DNA from: Lentimicrobiaceae bacterium
GTDB lineage: Bacteria; Bacteroidota; Bacteroidia; Bacteroidales; JALOCA01
Direction of reading: 5' to 3'
Length of the DNA stretch: 61,767 bases
Assembly (NCBI GenBank): GCA_023227965.1
Contig: JALOCA010000019.1
Span: 1-61,767 of the forward strand
Shown here in pieces: positions 17,571 to 26,700 of this stretch (positions are counted from its first letter, which is position 1; each line of letters opens with the position of its first letter). A model generated the notes under the pieces. The model had not been told where the DNA came from, made no database searches, and worked only from the letters and a program-made list of their open reading frames with translations. Position numbers and translations under genes: made by a program.

Positions 17571-17713
17571 CTAATAGCCGTAGCTTAAAATTGAATTAGT
17601 CAATTCAATATTTGTTTCCGTAGCTCCGGGAATAGAGATTGCTCCTGCTCCTAGTGCGAAAACGACGTGGCTGCAATAGTTGTGGCTGATTTCAGAAGGT
17701 CTCTGCGTTTCAT
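17571..17713 (-). pseudogene. Relic of a Tat-exported protein (N-terminus only)
   Basis: Reading the minus strand from ATG 17713 gives MKRRDLLKSATTIAATSFSH then a stop. Shifting frame by one base at that point continues as ALGAGAISIPGATETN and ends at 17571. The first part is a twin-arginine-like leader (KRRDLLKSA), the second the usual leader end. So only the frameshifted leader and about 20 residues of the mature protein survive. The parent family cannot be named. Confidence 0.55.
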
Positions 17714-17905
17714 TGGTGTAGAATTGATAGAATAAAATTACCCGAAGCTAAAATTCCACTAAATTCACAAAATTTTTAATGCGAGCGATGTGAGCAGCCA
17801 ATCCAAATTTGTGAATCGCTCAATTTAGGTATTACTATACGCAAACTACGATTTTAACTGACTATAGTGTGTTTTTTCCCTTTCAACTTTTTACTTTTGC
17901 CTTTT

Positions 17906-17913
17906 TATTTTTG
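17906..17913 (+). promoter_or_regulatory. Possible -7 promoter element of the helicase gene
   Basis: TATTTTTG matches the Bacteroidota -7 consensus TAnnTTTG and lies 56 bp before the ATG. No clear TTTG is found 19-21 bp upstream, so this is a weak call. Confidence 0.3.
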
Positions 17914-17968
17914 GTCTGACACAACTACCGCTTAAAGCTTAACAGAATATTGTAATAAACAAAAAATA

Positions 17969-20677
17969 ATGAAGTTTGCCATTTTATACTTAAACAACCT
18001 GAATATCAGTTCGGTTGAAAAGACCTATTCAAAAACAATCAAGCAGTTACAGGAAGGCGATTTTAAAAGCGCTGATGTGCGAAAAATGGCGGGTACCGGT
18101 TATTACAGGGCAAGACTTGATATTCGCGACAGGTTGCTTTTTACCTTTGCAAGCTACGACGGGAAAAGGTATTTGATTGTTTTAGAAGTTATTAAAAATC
18201 ACCAATATAGTAGCAGCCGGTTTTTACGTGGCGCTGTTCTTCCTGATGAAGATAAGTTTGTGCCGGTGCTGTCGCCCGACGAAATTACTGTTGCTGAAGA
18301 TTTCATTTTTATCAATCACAAATCGAACCGGATACACTTGCTCAATAAGTTCATCTCGTTCGATAATATACAGAATTTCATCTATTCACTTTATCCGCCA
18401 TTGATTATTGTAGGTTCGGCCGGAAGCGGAAAAACAGCTTTGGTACTCGAAAAGCTAAAAGATCTGCCCGGTGAAATAGCCTTCATTTCGTTGTCGAACT
18501 TTTTGGTCGAAAATGCGTCAAAAATCTACTATTCAAATGGTTTCGATGCCGAAAACCAAGACGTAGAATTTTTATCGCTCCATAATTACCTTTCAAGTTG
18601 GGAAAAACCGCAAGGAAGAGAGGTTGGTTTTCCCCAGTTCGACAGTTGGTTTTTCCGGTTTTCGCAAGCCGTAAAAATCAACGAACCCTATCGTGTGTTC
18701 GAGGAGTTTAAGGGCGTAATCACCGGTTCGCCCATTCATGCCGCTTATCTCACGAAGAAGGAATATCTGGATTTAGGCGTAAAACAATCCATCTTTTCAA
18801 CTGCCGAGCGCGAACGACTTTACCCGTTATTCCTGAAGTATCTGGATTGGCTGAACGAAAATAATTTATACGACAGTAATGTGCTGTGCTATCAATATCT
18901 GGAAAAAATAAAGCCCCGATACGATTATATCGTGGTTGACGAGGTGCAGGACATTACCAACATTCAGTTGAAATGTATTTTGCAATCGTTGAAACATAAA
19001 AATCACTTTATCCTGACTGGCGACAGCAACCAGATTGTACATCCCAACTTTTTTTCGTGGGGAAAAGTAAAAAGCTATTTTTACGAAAGCGGAGATATCG
19101 GCAATCCGATAAAAATTCTACAGGCGAACTACCGGAACAGTTTGCAAGTGGTGGAATTGGGCAATAATTTACTGAAAATCAAAAATACCCGCTTTGGTTC
19201 CATCGATAAAGAAAGCAATTACCTGATAGGTACTGTAAGCAAAAATAAAGGGGAGGTGCTTCTTTATCCGGACGAGGAAAAAAAGAAAAACGAACTCAAC
19301 CGGCGCACTCAAAACAGTACACAATATGCAGTGATCGTACCTGCCAACGAACTGAAAAACGAAGCCAGGCGATTTTTTAAAACACCCTTGATTTTTAGTG
19401 TGCAGGAAGCCAAAGGCCTGGAATACGAAAATGTAATTTTACTGAACTTTGTCGCGAGCCACGAAGCCGAATTCCGCGAAATAATCAAAGGTGTAACACC
19501 GGCAGATTTGCTTAAAGAAGAGTTGGTATATAACCGGCCTGCAGACAAACAGGACAAGGATGCAGAAGTTTATAAGTTCTATATCAATTCGTTGTACGTA
19601 GCCATTACGAGGGCCGTAAAAAATATTTATATTTTCGAGAAGCAGGCAAAACACCCTGCCTTGCAACTTTTGCAGATGCAGGAAACCAAATCAGAAATTA
19701 AGGTTGTTGAAGTCAAATCAACACTGGAAGAATGGCTGGCCGAAGCTCAACGACTTGAAGATCAGGGGAAAATTGAGCAAGCAGAGCAAATTCGTGCCAA
19801 GTATCTGGGTTACGAATACCTGAGTTTTGAACAATTGGAAATTATTAAGCAGTTGGCGCTCGATCCGGGCAAAAAAGAAAACGAAGTAAAGAAAGAGCGT
19901 AAACAACTTTTTCAATATGCCCTTGCGCACCAACGATATGATTGGATAGAACAATTGGCTCAATTGCAATTTCAACGGGCCATTTCGTTGATGAAAGAGT
20001 TGAAGCAGGACCGAAAAGAGTATATCAAAGACATAAGGTTAGGACGTAAAACCGAAGCCTTAAGGGTGGTAAAAAAATACGGGATTGATTTTCGTGCCGA
20101 TGACGAAGGGGCAACCGGTTTGATGCTTGCCTTATATCATGGACAAGACGAACTGATTCCCGAACTTATTCAGTTACGCGCCTCCCTTTTGATTAAAGAC
20201 CGGCAAGATAAATTTGGTGCCAACTACCTGCTGTCTGGTTTTTTGCAAAATATTCTTCAACGAAAACCACAAACTGCCACGATTTCAACACTCAACCGTT
20301 TCTGGAGGTTAATTAATCCCAATAGTTTGACCTACGAGACTTACAACAGGCAATTTCAGGCAAATTCGCACAGCATGGTTTATTTTTTAATTATCCTGAT
20401 GCGTTGCCTGAATGAATTGCACCCTGAAAAAGCTATTTACCAAAAAGGCACCCCTGATGAAAAAACCATGGCGTTCTTCAACATGGACGATATGGTGAAA
20501 TATGCAGAATTAATACCCGATGAGATACATCCACCCTACCGCAAAAAACGACAATACATCAATAGCGTACTGTCGTCGAACGAAATCAGCCGTGCCGGAT
20601 TTCCGAACTGTAAAATGGCCTTCACCCGAATTGGCAGAGGCGCCTATGTGGTAAATCACAAAATAAATTGGCTGTGA
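17969..20677 (+). CDS. RelE/ParE-like domain - SF1 helicase - ankyrin-like fusion protein
   Basis: 902-aa predicted cytoplasmic protein. Residues 1-88 resemble a RelE/ParE toxin fold: GYYRARLDIRDRLLFTF, then KRYLIVLEVIKNHQY. Residues about 145-570 are a UvrD/Rep-like superfamily 1 helicase: Walker A GSAGSGKTALV near 150, Walker B/motif II VVDEVQD near 322, motif III LTGDSNQIVHP, motif IV LQANYRNS, motif V SVQEAKGLEYENVILL and motif VI LYVAITRAVKNIYIFE near 545. A charged region follows, rich in Glu/Lys/Gln (about 575-700). Then comes an ankyrin-like stretch near 705-755 (DDEGATGLMLALYHGQDELI). The gene stands alone on the plus strand, with its own terminator, between sugar genes and TA/transposon relics. 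This domain order suggests a stress or phage-defence protein, but no function is established here. Confidence 0.8.
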   Translation: MKFAILYLNNLNISSVEKTYSKTIKQLQEGDFKSADVRKMAGTGYYRARLDIRDRLLFTFASYDGKRYLIVLEVIKNHQYSSSRFLRGAVLPDEDKFVPVLSPDEITVAEDFIFINHKSNRIHLLNKFISFDNIQNFIYSLYPPLIIVGSAGSGKTALVLEKLKDLPGEIAFISLSNFLVENASKIYYSNGFDAENQDVEFLSLHNYLSSWEKPQGREVGFPQFDSWFFRFSQAVKINEPYRVFEEFKGVITGSPIHAAYLTKKEYLDLGVKQSIFSTAERERLYPLFLKYLDWLNENNLYDSNVLCYQYLEKIKPRYDYIVVDEVQDITNIQLKCILQSLKHKNHFILTGDSNQIVHPNFFSWGKVKSYFYESGDIGNPIKILQANYRNSLQVVELGNNLLKIKNTRFGSIDKESNYLIGTVSKNKGEVLLYPDEEKKKNELNRRTQNSTQYAVIVPANELKNEARRFFKTPLIFSVQEAKGLEYENVILLNFVASHEAEFREIIKGVTPADLLKEELVYNRPADKQDKDAEVYKFYINSLYVAITRAVKNIYIFEKQAKHPALQLLQMQETKSEIKVVEVKSTLEEWLAEAQRLEDQGKIEQAEQIRAKYLGYEYLSFEQLEIIKQLALDPGKKENEVKKERKQLFQYALAHQRYDWIEQLAQLQFQRAISLMKELKQDRKEYIKDIRLGRKTEALRVVKKYGIDFRADDEGATGLMLALYHGQDELIPELIQLRASLLIKDRQDKFGANYLLSGFLQNILQRKPQTATISTLNRFWRLINPNSLTYETYNRQFQANSHSMVYFLIILMRCLNELHPEKAIYQKGTPDEKTMAFFNMDDMVKYAELIPDEIHPPYRKKRQYINSVLSSNEISRAGFPNCKMAFTRIGRGAYVVNHKINWL

Positions 20678-20680
20678 GAA

Positions 20681-20851
20681 TTATATATTGATCCACGGTG
20701 AAAACCGGTTTTTTATTTTGTTGCCCCAAAAGGATGAAGCTATTCTTCTAATTTTTCTTGCAACAGATACACTGACCCTAAGATTGTGATAGTCAAATAT
20801 CTCCTGGAGTTGAATGAGAGACGTATCAGACCACAAGATTTTTACTTCCAT
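20681..20851 (-). pseudogene. C-terminally truncated RelE/ParE toxin
   Basis: A 56-codon frame starts at ATG 20851, inside the last codons of the antitoxin gene. It reads MEVKILWSDTSLIQLQEIFD, then YHNLRVSVSVARKIRRI, a recognisable ParE/RelE N-terminus (two helices). The family is about 95-100 aa, but here homology stops near residue 38. The tail runs into the terminator of the convergent helicase gene and stops at 20681. The catalytic or gyrase-binding C-terminal half is therefore missing and the protein should be inactive. Confidence 0.7.
20696..20714 (+). terminator. Intrinsic terminator of the helicase gene
   Basis: CGGT-GAAA-ACCG forms a short stem with a stable GNRA-type loop and is followed by a T-tract, 19 bp after the helicase stop. 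The hairpin overlaps the 3' end of the truncated toxin frame on the other strand. Confidence 0.55.
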
Positions 20852-21084
20852 GTTTCAATCTGGTCAATGAGATTTCGAGCTTCTGTAACTCTTCCATTTT
20901 CAAAATCTTCTTCAGATTTCTCAACAATTTCATTGAATTCTTTCAACGTCAGTAAATCTAATTCCCTATTTAGTTTCTTCTTTCTTTCAATTAGAAGCAA
21001 CTTTTCAAGTTTCGTAACAAGCTCATCGTCTGCAACCCGAAGAAATTCTTGAACAAAATGCAGTTTTCTTGCTTGAATATCCAT
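20842..21084 (-). CDS. Antitoxin of a RelE/ParE-type toxin-antitoxin pair
   Basis: 80-aa acidic and helical protein beginning MDIQARKLHFVQEFLRVADD, a start typical of small Bacteroidota antitoxins, with a charged C-terminal tail (EEDFENGRVTEARNLIDQIE) that would bind the toxin. It overlaps the truncated toxin gene by 10 bp, the usual antitoxin-toxin arrangement. The gene itself is intact. With its toxin broken it is an orphan unless it acts on another partner, such as the toxin-like N-terminus of the adjacent helicase protein. Confidence 0.75.
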   Translation of the reverse strand: MDIQARKLHFVQEFLRVADDELVTKLEKLLLIERKKKLNRELDLLTLKEFNEIVEKSEEDFENGRVTEARNLIDQIETWK

Positions 21085-21111
21085 GTTCTATTCATTTTAA
21101 TAGTCAAAGAT

Positions 21112-21159
21112 AAGTACTCTTTATCAGAAATCATTCGTGATTTCTGATAAAGAGTACTT
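21112..21159. repeat. Perfect 22-bp inverted repeat with TTCG loop
   Basis: Two 22-nt arms (21112-21133 and 21138-21159) are exact reverse complements around a TTCG tetraloop. The right arm is part of the RAYT relic reading frame (codons for KYSLSEI), and the left arm is an inverted copy of it, which ends the frame. Confidence 0.9.
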
Positions 21160-21366
21160 TCCTTCGGCTTTTGCAATCATATGTACATGGTTGGTCATGA
21201 TACACCATGCAAAAAGTTCCAATCCTTTCTGTTTTTAGCAATACGCGAGGTTATCAACCAGAATGTCTTTGTATTCATTGCAGGTAAAAACATCAACCCG
21301 ACCTTGAACGGCCAAAGTTACATAATAAAGATCATCAGGATTATGGAACTTATATTTTCGGCTCAT
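21124..21366 (-). pseudogene. RAYT (IS200/Y1-type REP-associated transposase) relic
   Basis: From ATG 21366 the minus strand reads MSRKYKFHNPDDLYYVTLAV, then QGRVDVFTCNEYKDIL. After one in-frame stop (codon 44) it continues KGLELFAWCIMTNHVHMIAK. These are the N-terminal hallmarks of TnpA-REP proteins, including the HUH metal site as NHVHMI. The frame dies in the perfect hairpin at 21112-21159. The catalytic Tyr and the rest of the roughly 180-aa protein are missing, so it is inactive. Confidence 0.8.
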
Positions 21367-21420
21367 TCCCGGAATATTGCTGTTAAGCAAATGTAGTCTT
21401 TTTGATCAATTGTATGGGCA

Positions 21421-21435
21421 CGGATTGCAAATCCG
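21421..21435. repeat. REP-like hairpin beside the RAYT relic
   Basis: CGGATT-GCA-AATCCG forms a 6-bp stem with a 3-nt loop, inside GCACGGATTGCAAATCCGCG. It lies 55 bp upstream of the RAYT start, where such transposases have their recognition hairpins. Confidence 0.6.
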
Positions 21436-21546
21436 CGCCAGCAGGGGGAAGCTGAGCTCTTGACAGCACAAAAATCAAAATCAGAAGAGAAGTGATTAAT
21501 AATCGGGGGATTACGTTCATTATTATTTTATTGAAAGTTTTGTTGA

Positions 21547-23640
21547 TCATTTTTGTTTCCAGATGAACCTGTAATTGAATCTCCGGTTTGGTGCCGTATC
21601 GCCATTTATAATCAAAGAAATCGGATTATTCAAATCTGCAGCATTATCGCTCCACTTGAAGTCGAAGGTAAATTTGTTTCTGGTCAGTCCAAGTAATTTC
21701 CGGGGAATAGCCAGCTCCAGTTCATTACCAGCGTAACGAAATTTCAGATCGGCAACCTCAACCCAGGGATTCTTCGGACGAGTGCTATCATAACGCATAA
21801 GTGTTGTTGTTTTTTCGTCTTTTACATTCTTATTTATCAGGTAATCATAACCATACCAACCTGTTTCAGGGTTATTATCGGCATCAACCAGCAACAACAT
21901 CCAATTGTTGCCGGTAAGGGCTGTCAACTTTTCGCTGGTTTCGGCATAAAAACAGATATTCCGCTTATCGACAGCTACTTTACTGGTGACGATATCGTTT
22001 CTTCCGGATTCATTGGTATAATGCAATCCACCATATCCGTTATGGTCACGATGAAAAATATCACCTTTCGTATCACGATATTCAGTTTCTACAGGGTTCC
22101 AGTCGTCAAAACTACCATCCGTTTTAATCCTGGAATACCCTTTTAGTTTGGGGATTGGCCGAACGCCCTTGTAACGGCGGATGTTCTGTGCCATCTGCAT
22201 GTAATAGTTGTCGGTGTACCCATCTTTCATGGGCTGAATGCCCCGGTTAAATTCGGCATTATACTGATCAACAAAAAAGAACGGGTTATCCCGTCCCAGC
22301 CAGGGTTTTGTTCCGCCACCTTTCGGCTGATATTTCCCGGCAGTCCATTCATTCCAGTCGTTGACATATAGAAATTCAGGGTTGGCAGCTATGGCATCGT
22401 TCCATCGCTCCTGAAAATAGATGCCATATCCTTCAGGGTGCTCAACCGTTTTTCCCAGCCAGGGGACATAAGTTGGCTCTGGCAGATCGTATTCATTCAG
22501 TGTGGGCTGACCACTTTCCCGTGACCACGATTTACCTACGCCCATATTTTCGCTGTTCATTGTGACCGGATGTTGTGCAGGTGTGACAGCTGCCTCTTCC
22601 CGTTTCCCTTTGTGTGTAGAAAGCAACTCTTCGGGTTTCAATGCTTTTACTTTGGGATCGGCCATGCTGTAACCAAAACTCCAGTTATCTTCGGTACCGA
22701 TAAAACGTTTACCACCCCATTTATAATACCCCCACCACATCGTGCGAAGAGTGAAGAAATCTTTCACCTCTTTAGTATAGTCTTTATAAGACTCTTCGGT
22801 ATAATCAGGATTTCCAAAATGCGGATTATTCTGATCCGTTTTTGCAGCCGCCTCATAATTCGGATTGGGATTTTTTACTTCACCGCCATTGGCATCTAAT
22901 TTCGGATTTCCGTTGTATAATAAAAGCGGTTTGTCATCCCAGTAATACCATAAATCAGTGAATTTTTTATTCTTATAAATCTTCTCGTACAAATCCTGAA
23001 CAACGGTGATCACCGGGCCGTTGAATGCCCAGAACAGGAATTTCGGTACTTTATTCCCTTCGGCTTTCATTTTCTGCAAGGTACTGAAGGTAACTTCACA
23101 TTCGTCCCAATAGCGCACCGCATTGGTCACATCCATCACCAGCACATCAACGCCGGCATCGGCCAGCATTGACATGTCTTTACGGATCACATATTCGTCC
23201 TGACTGAGGAAATAACCCATTTCGGGCTCGCCCCAATGATACGAGCCTTCGGTCCAGAGCGGATTTTTCGCATCTAAACGTGCATTCGGATCTGCTTTCA
23301 GTATTTTTGAAACATCAGCAGCGTACGGATTTTTGAATTTGCCGTAATGACCTTGCGTGTGCCAGGTAATGTAGAAAATACCGACCATCCGGCGCTGGTC
23401 GTTTTTAACCGGGCCAACTTCCGAAAACGCTGGCATCGTCCGGCCTAAGGCATCATTTGCCACCCAGGTGTCGGGATAAATGTCGCGGTAATAATTTTCG
23501 TCAGAAGTGGTGGATGAAACCTGGGAACCAGAAGTCTCCGGTTTTGCCGGTTTGTCTTGTGCAAAACACAACGCAACCGGAAATGCCATTAGTACAAATG
23601 CGATGAAACTATAACGATGAAATAAATTTTTCCTTTTCAT
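21547..23640 (-). CDS. Secreted GH71/GH99-like glycosidase with CBM9-like C-terminus
   Basis: 697-aa exported protein (Sec leader ending PVALCFAQ near residue 28). Residues about 85-500 look like a TIM-barrel hydrolase of the GH71/GH99 type seen in Bacteroidota: RRMVGIFYITWHTQGHYGKF, DAGVDVLVMDVTNAVRYWDE and EFLYVNDWNEWTAGKY. Residues about 520-697 are a CBM9-like carbohydrate-binding sandwich (IKTDGSFDDWNPVE, WMLLLVDADNNPETGWYGYD, LELAIPRKLLGL, FDFKWSDNA). The substrate is unknown. A decayed homologue of its C-terminal domain lies at 28708-29292. It is the last gene of the utilisation locus in transcription order. Confidence 0.75.
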   Translation of the reverse strand: MKRKNLFHRYSFIAFVLMAFPVALCFAQDKPAKPETSGSQVSSTTSDENYYRDIYPDTWVANDALGRTMPAFSEVGPVKNDQRRMVGIFYITWHTQGHYGKFKNPYAADVSKILKADPNARLDAKNPLWTEGSYHWGEPEMGYFLSQDEYVIRKDMSMLADAGVDVLVMDVTNAVRYWDECEVTFSTLQKMKAEGNKVPKFLFWAFNGPVITVVQDLYEKIYKNKKFTDLWYYWDDKPLLLYNGNPKLDANGGEVKNPNPNYEAAAKTDQNNPHFGNPDYTEESYKDYTKEVKDFFTLRTMWWGYYKWGGKRFIGTEDNWSFGYSMADPKVKALKPEELLSTHKGKREEAAVTPAQHPVTMNSENMGVGKSWSRESGQPTLNEYDLPEPTYVPWLGKTVEHPEGYGIYFQERWNDAIAANPEFLYVNDWNEWTAGKYQPKGGGTKPWLGRDNPFFFVDQYNAEFNRGIQPMKDGYTDNYYMQMAQNIRRYKGVRPIPKLKGYSRIKTDGSFDDWNPVETEYRDTKGDIFHRDHNGYGGLHYTNESGRNDIVTSKVAVDKRNICFYAETSEKLTALTGNNWMLLLVDADNNPETGWYGYDYLINKNVKDEKTTTLMRYDSTRPKNPWVEVADLKFRYAGNELELAIPRKLLGLTRNKFTFDFKWSDNAADLNNPISLIINGDTAPNRRFNYRFIWKQK

Positions 23641-23671
23641 GTGTATATAATTTGTTTTTTAAAGGTCACAT

Positions 23672-23728
23672 GGAACCCTCAGAGATATTCATCTTCTTTG
23701 GCGAGCCTTTGCTCATGAGGGTTTCATA
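23672..23728 (-). promoter_or_regulatory. Structured 5' leader element of the GH71/99-like gene
   Basis: GGAACCCTCA (23672-23681) pairs with TGAGGGTTTC (23716-23725), with a smaller GAGC/GCTC hairpin inside. A closely similar sequence (16 identical bases TCATGAGGGTTTCATA plus CTTTGGCGA) precedes the IS110 transposase gene at 39388-39422, so this may be a mobile-element-derived leader. Confidence 0.5.
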
Positions 23729-23764
23729 TCCTGTAAGATTAAAATGAGTACCTGAATAAATTCT

Positions 23765-26700
23765 TTAATACTGTACATTTAAAACTTTTACAGGCCCAAA
23801 CAATCCGGACGGTTGCAATGGGTTGTCGGCCTTATACGGATTGACCGGACACCAGGCCTGTCGCAGATTCCCGGGCAGGTTCAGATCGCCAATCAAGCGG
23901 TTGACCCAAGTGTTGACCACTTCAACCTTCAATTCGTTTTCGCCTTGTTTAACCAACTTTGTGATGTCAAGCTGGTAAGGTGCCGTCCACAATCCTCCGG
24001 CATAAGCACAGTTTACAGTGACTTTGGCCATTGCGGTAACACGGCCCAGATTGATAATTACGTTTTCTCCCTCGGGTATCTTATCCAAACTGAATTTGCA
24101 GTTGTAGAATGCCGTTCCTGAATAGTATTTGATCCGGTCATCTGGTGAAGTCGACCAATCCTGAAGTGTTTCGAAAACGACCGGTTCCTCCGGCCCCCTT
24201 TGTTCAGCATCGAATTTGACAGTCCATGGTCCTTTCAGATCAGCGAGAAGGGTTGGTTCCGGGTAATTGGCTTCCACTCCGCTTACCAGGGCTTTGCCCA
24301 CTTGCTTGCGAAAAACGATAAACACACTTTCGTAAGGTTCCAGCTTTAACGGAACAACGGTCGTATTTTCTTTCTGGTCGTAAGCCGGAAGGTCGCGCAT
24401 GTAACCGGTAGTAGCTTCCCAAAGTTCTGGCTGCAAATCTTTTACCCTAAATTCAGGAGTAACCATTTTGGTTTCTGAAGTTTGATTCGAAACAAAATAG
24501 ATTTCGCCGTTTCCTAGCGTACGGTGTCCATAATGGACAGTATTGTCCGCTGGCAACTTGCAGTCCGGCACACAGTTGATCTGCGCAAAGGCTTCGGTCA
24601 TGTCTATGCCGTTCATGATTGTTCCTTTGCCGAATTTCCGGGATTTAACCTTTATTCCATCCACTTCTCCCCATAGTTTGGCAGCCAGTTTTTGAATTTC
24701 CTCATCAGCGGCAGGCTGGTTTTGCAAACTGGGCGATCGTTTAGGTGCCGGGCCCAAAACAACTGCACCATCATTGACCAACTGTTTGATTTTAGCCAAC
24801 AGTTCCGGGCGCGTAGTTTCTAGTTTGGGAAGTACCAAAATCCGGTATTGTGTTCCATGAGGCAAAGTAATCAGCCCATCTTTTACCGTCATATATTTTT
24901 CAATGACCTCGGCATTCATATAGTCAAACTGGTAGCCAACGGGAAGGGCAGGATCAGTGACTCCGGTCATTTTTGGGGCATCTTCGCCAATGAAATAGGC
25001 CACATCGGCCACGTTCAATCCCTGCTGAAGCATAAAGTTTGTCCTCTTGAGGTATTGGGTATAAACATCCATTTGCGAAAACCAGGTATTTTTGCGGTTA
25101 AACTCATTGCCGAACCAGGCATTCATTCCAGGATTTTTGTCCTCGTAAGGTTGCGTGATGTACACATGCAGCAGCGTATTATTGATTCCCTCGGCAAAAA
25201 AGCGATCGCCACGTTGTTTGATCGTTGCCGGATAACGACTAAATGGCTTACCTGCGCAGGTGTTGGATTCGGCCGAAATCTTTGTTTTTCCGTAGATATG
25301 ACCGCAAGAAGTTGCTGCACGGCATTCGATATTTCCGCGTTCCCCTTCGCTCCAGAACTCACCACCAATTTCATCCGATTGCCCTCCATACATCAGGAAC
25401 TCACTCGGAAACCCCCAGTGACCATAGTTTTCCAACCATGTTCTCAATCCATGTTTATGGCTAACCTCTCTCAGTCCTCCCACATAATCGTATGCTACTT
25501 TGTCGGCAACCATCCGCCGCATATCCCAAAGAAAGCGGTCAGACGACTGTTCACTGTTTACCACCAAGCCCTTGTAAACCGGAAGATACGGCACCGGATC
25601 GTAACCATATCGCTGCTTAAATTCTGCAAGGAAATCATCGGTAAAGTTCTGCCCGCCGGTTTCATAGCTATCCTGAACAACTACTTTGAAACATTTTCGG
25701 TCAGCTTCGGGAATTCGTTTCAGTATTTCGCCCATGTGGCCATAGAAGTGTTTTTCCACAAGTTTTTTGCTCATCTTGTCCACCTCGTAACCGGTAGCTT
25801 CGGGCGAGGCCGGGCTGTTTACCGTTCCGGTGGGGGTCATACCGTTGCGAAGGATAACCCAATCGCCTTCAGGAACATCCCAATTAAGGGTTCCGTCGGT
25901 TGACAAATATTGCGAAATGTCGAGGACTTTTGATGCGTCAATCACAGTAGCCTTGTCGTCCACAACCGGCTGTTGGGGCCATTGATAATCTTTCCAGTAA
26001 GGTAGCGGGGTCGGGTGCATTTTGGCCAGGGTCTTCTCGCTGTAACGCCCGACCCGGGGCGATGTGGAAAGTATTACTTCGGCAAGTCCTGTACCCGATT
26101 TCGCATTTTTCACAATCAGTCGGAAGTGAGTGGCAGTGGTAGCCGGAAATGATACGACGACCGGCGCATAAGGTTCAAAACCTACATTCAGTGCCGGGTT
26201 TGAACGGTTGATTTGAAATTCGGAAAGAGTGCGGTATTCGCCACCGGCTGTTTTGACCTGAAACTGAGCCGTGGCAAGCATTGGACGTTCGGTGGATCGA
26301 ACCGAAAGACTGCGGGCAGTAAATGGCCCTTTAGCCTCGAAGTTGACAATAAATTCATTTCCTGCCGGGAAGGTGATCCCCGTATTTTTGTTGCCATCGC
26401 TGATGCTCGAAAGATCGGCAACGCCTGGCATAGAGGTGATTGTTCCGTTTTGACTGTTCAAAACGAGTTGGTCATCTTTTGGCGCGGGGTAAGCAATCAC
26501 TTTCACATCCTGAAAGATATCGATTGGTTTTTCGAGTTTCTGAGTGAGTTTCTGCGGCCCTTTAACACGTAATTCTGAAGAGATAAGGTAGCGCATGGCG
26601 TCCTCCGACTTTATCCATGGGCCACCAGATTGGCTCCAGCCGGGTGAATTGAATATCCCAATTTCGATGTTCAGCTCAGTTGCCGTTTTCAAAGCTGCAT

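Larger units (their letters stand above)
17497..17968. other. Intergenic region with gene relic and inverted repeat
   Basis: Between the fucosidase and the helicase gene there is no intact gene. It holds a Tat-signal gene relic on the minus strand (17571-17713), an inverted repeat with arms ATTCACAAA (17763-17771) and TTTGTGAAT (17808-17816), and a possible -7 promoter element before the helicase. Confidence 0.6.

Noticed and set aside
20786..21052. 88-codon plus-strand frame
   Set aside because: Antisense to the antitoxin, whose family start and overlap with a toxin start support the minus strand.
24848..25903. 351-codon open frame on the plus strand
   Set aside because: It is fully antisense to the GH106 gene, has low-complexity His/Cys-rich composition and no recognisable domain.
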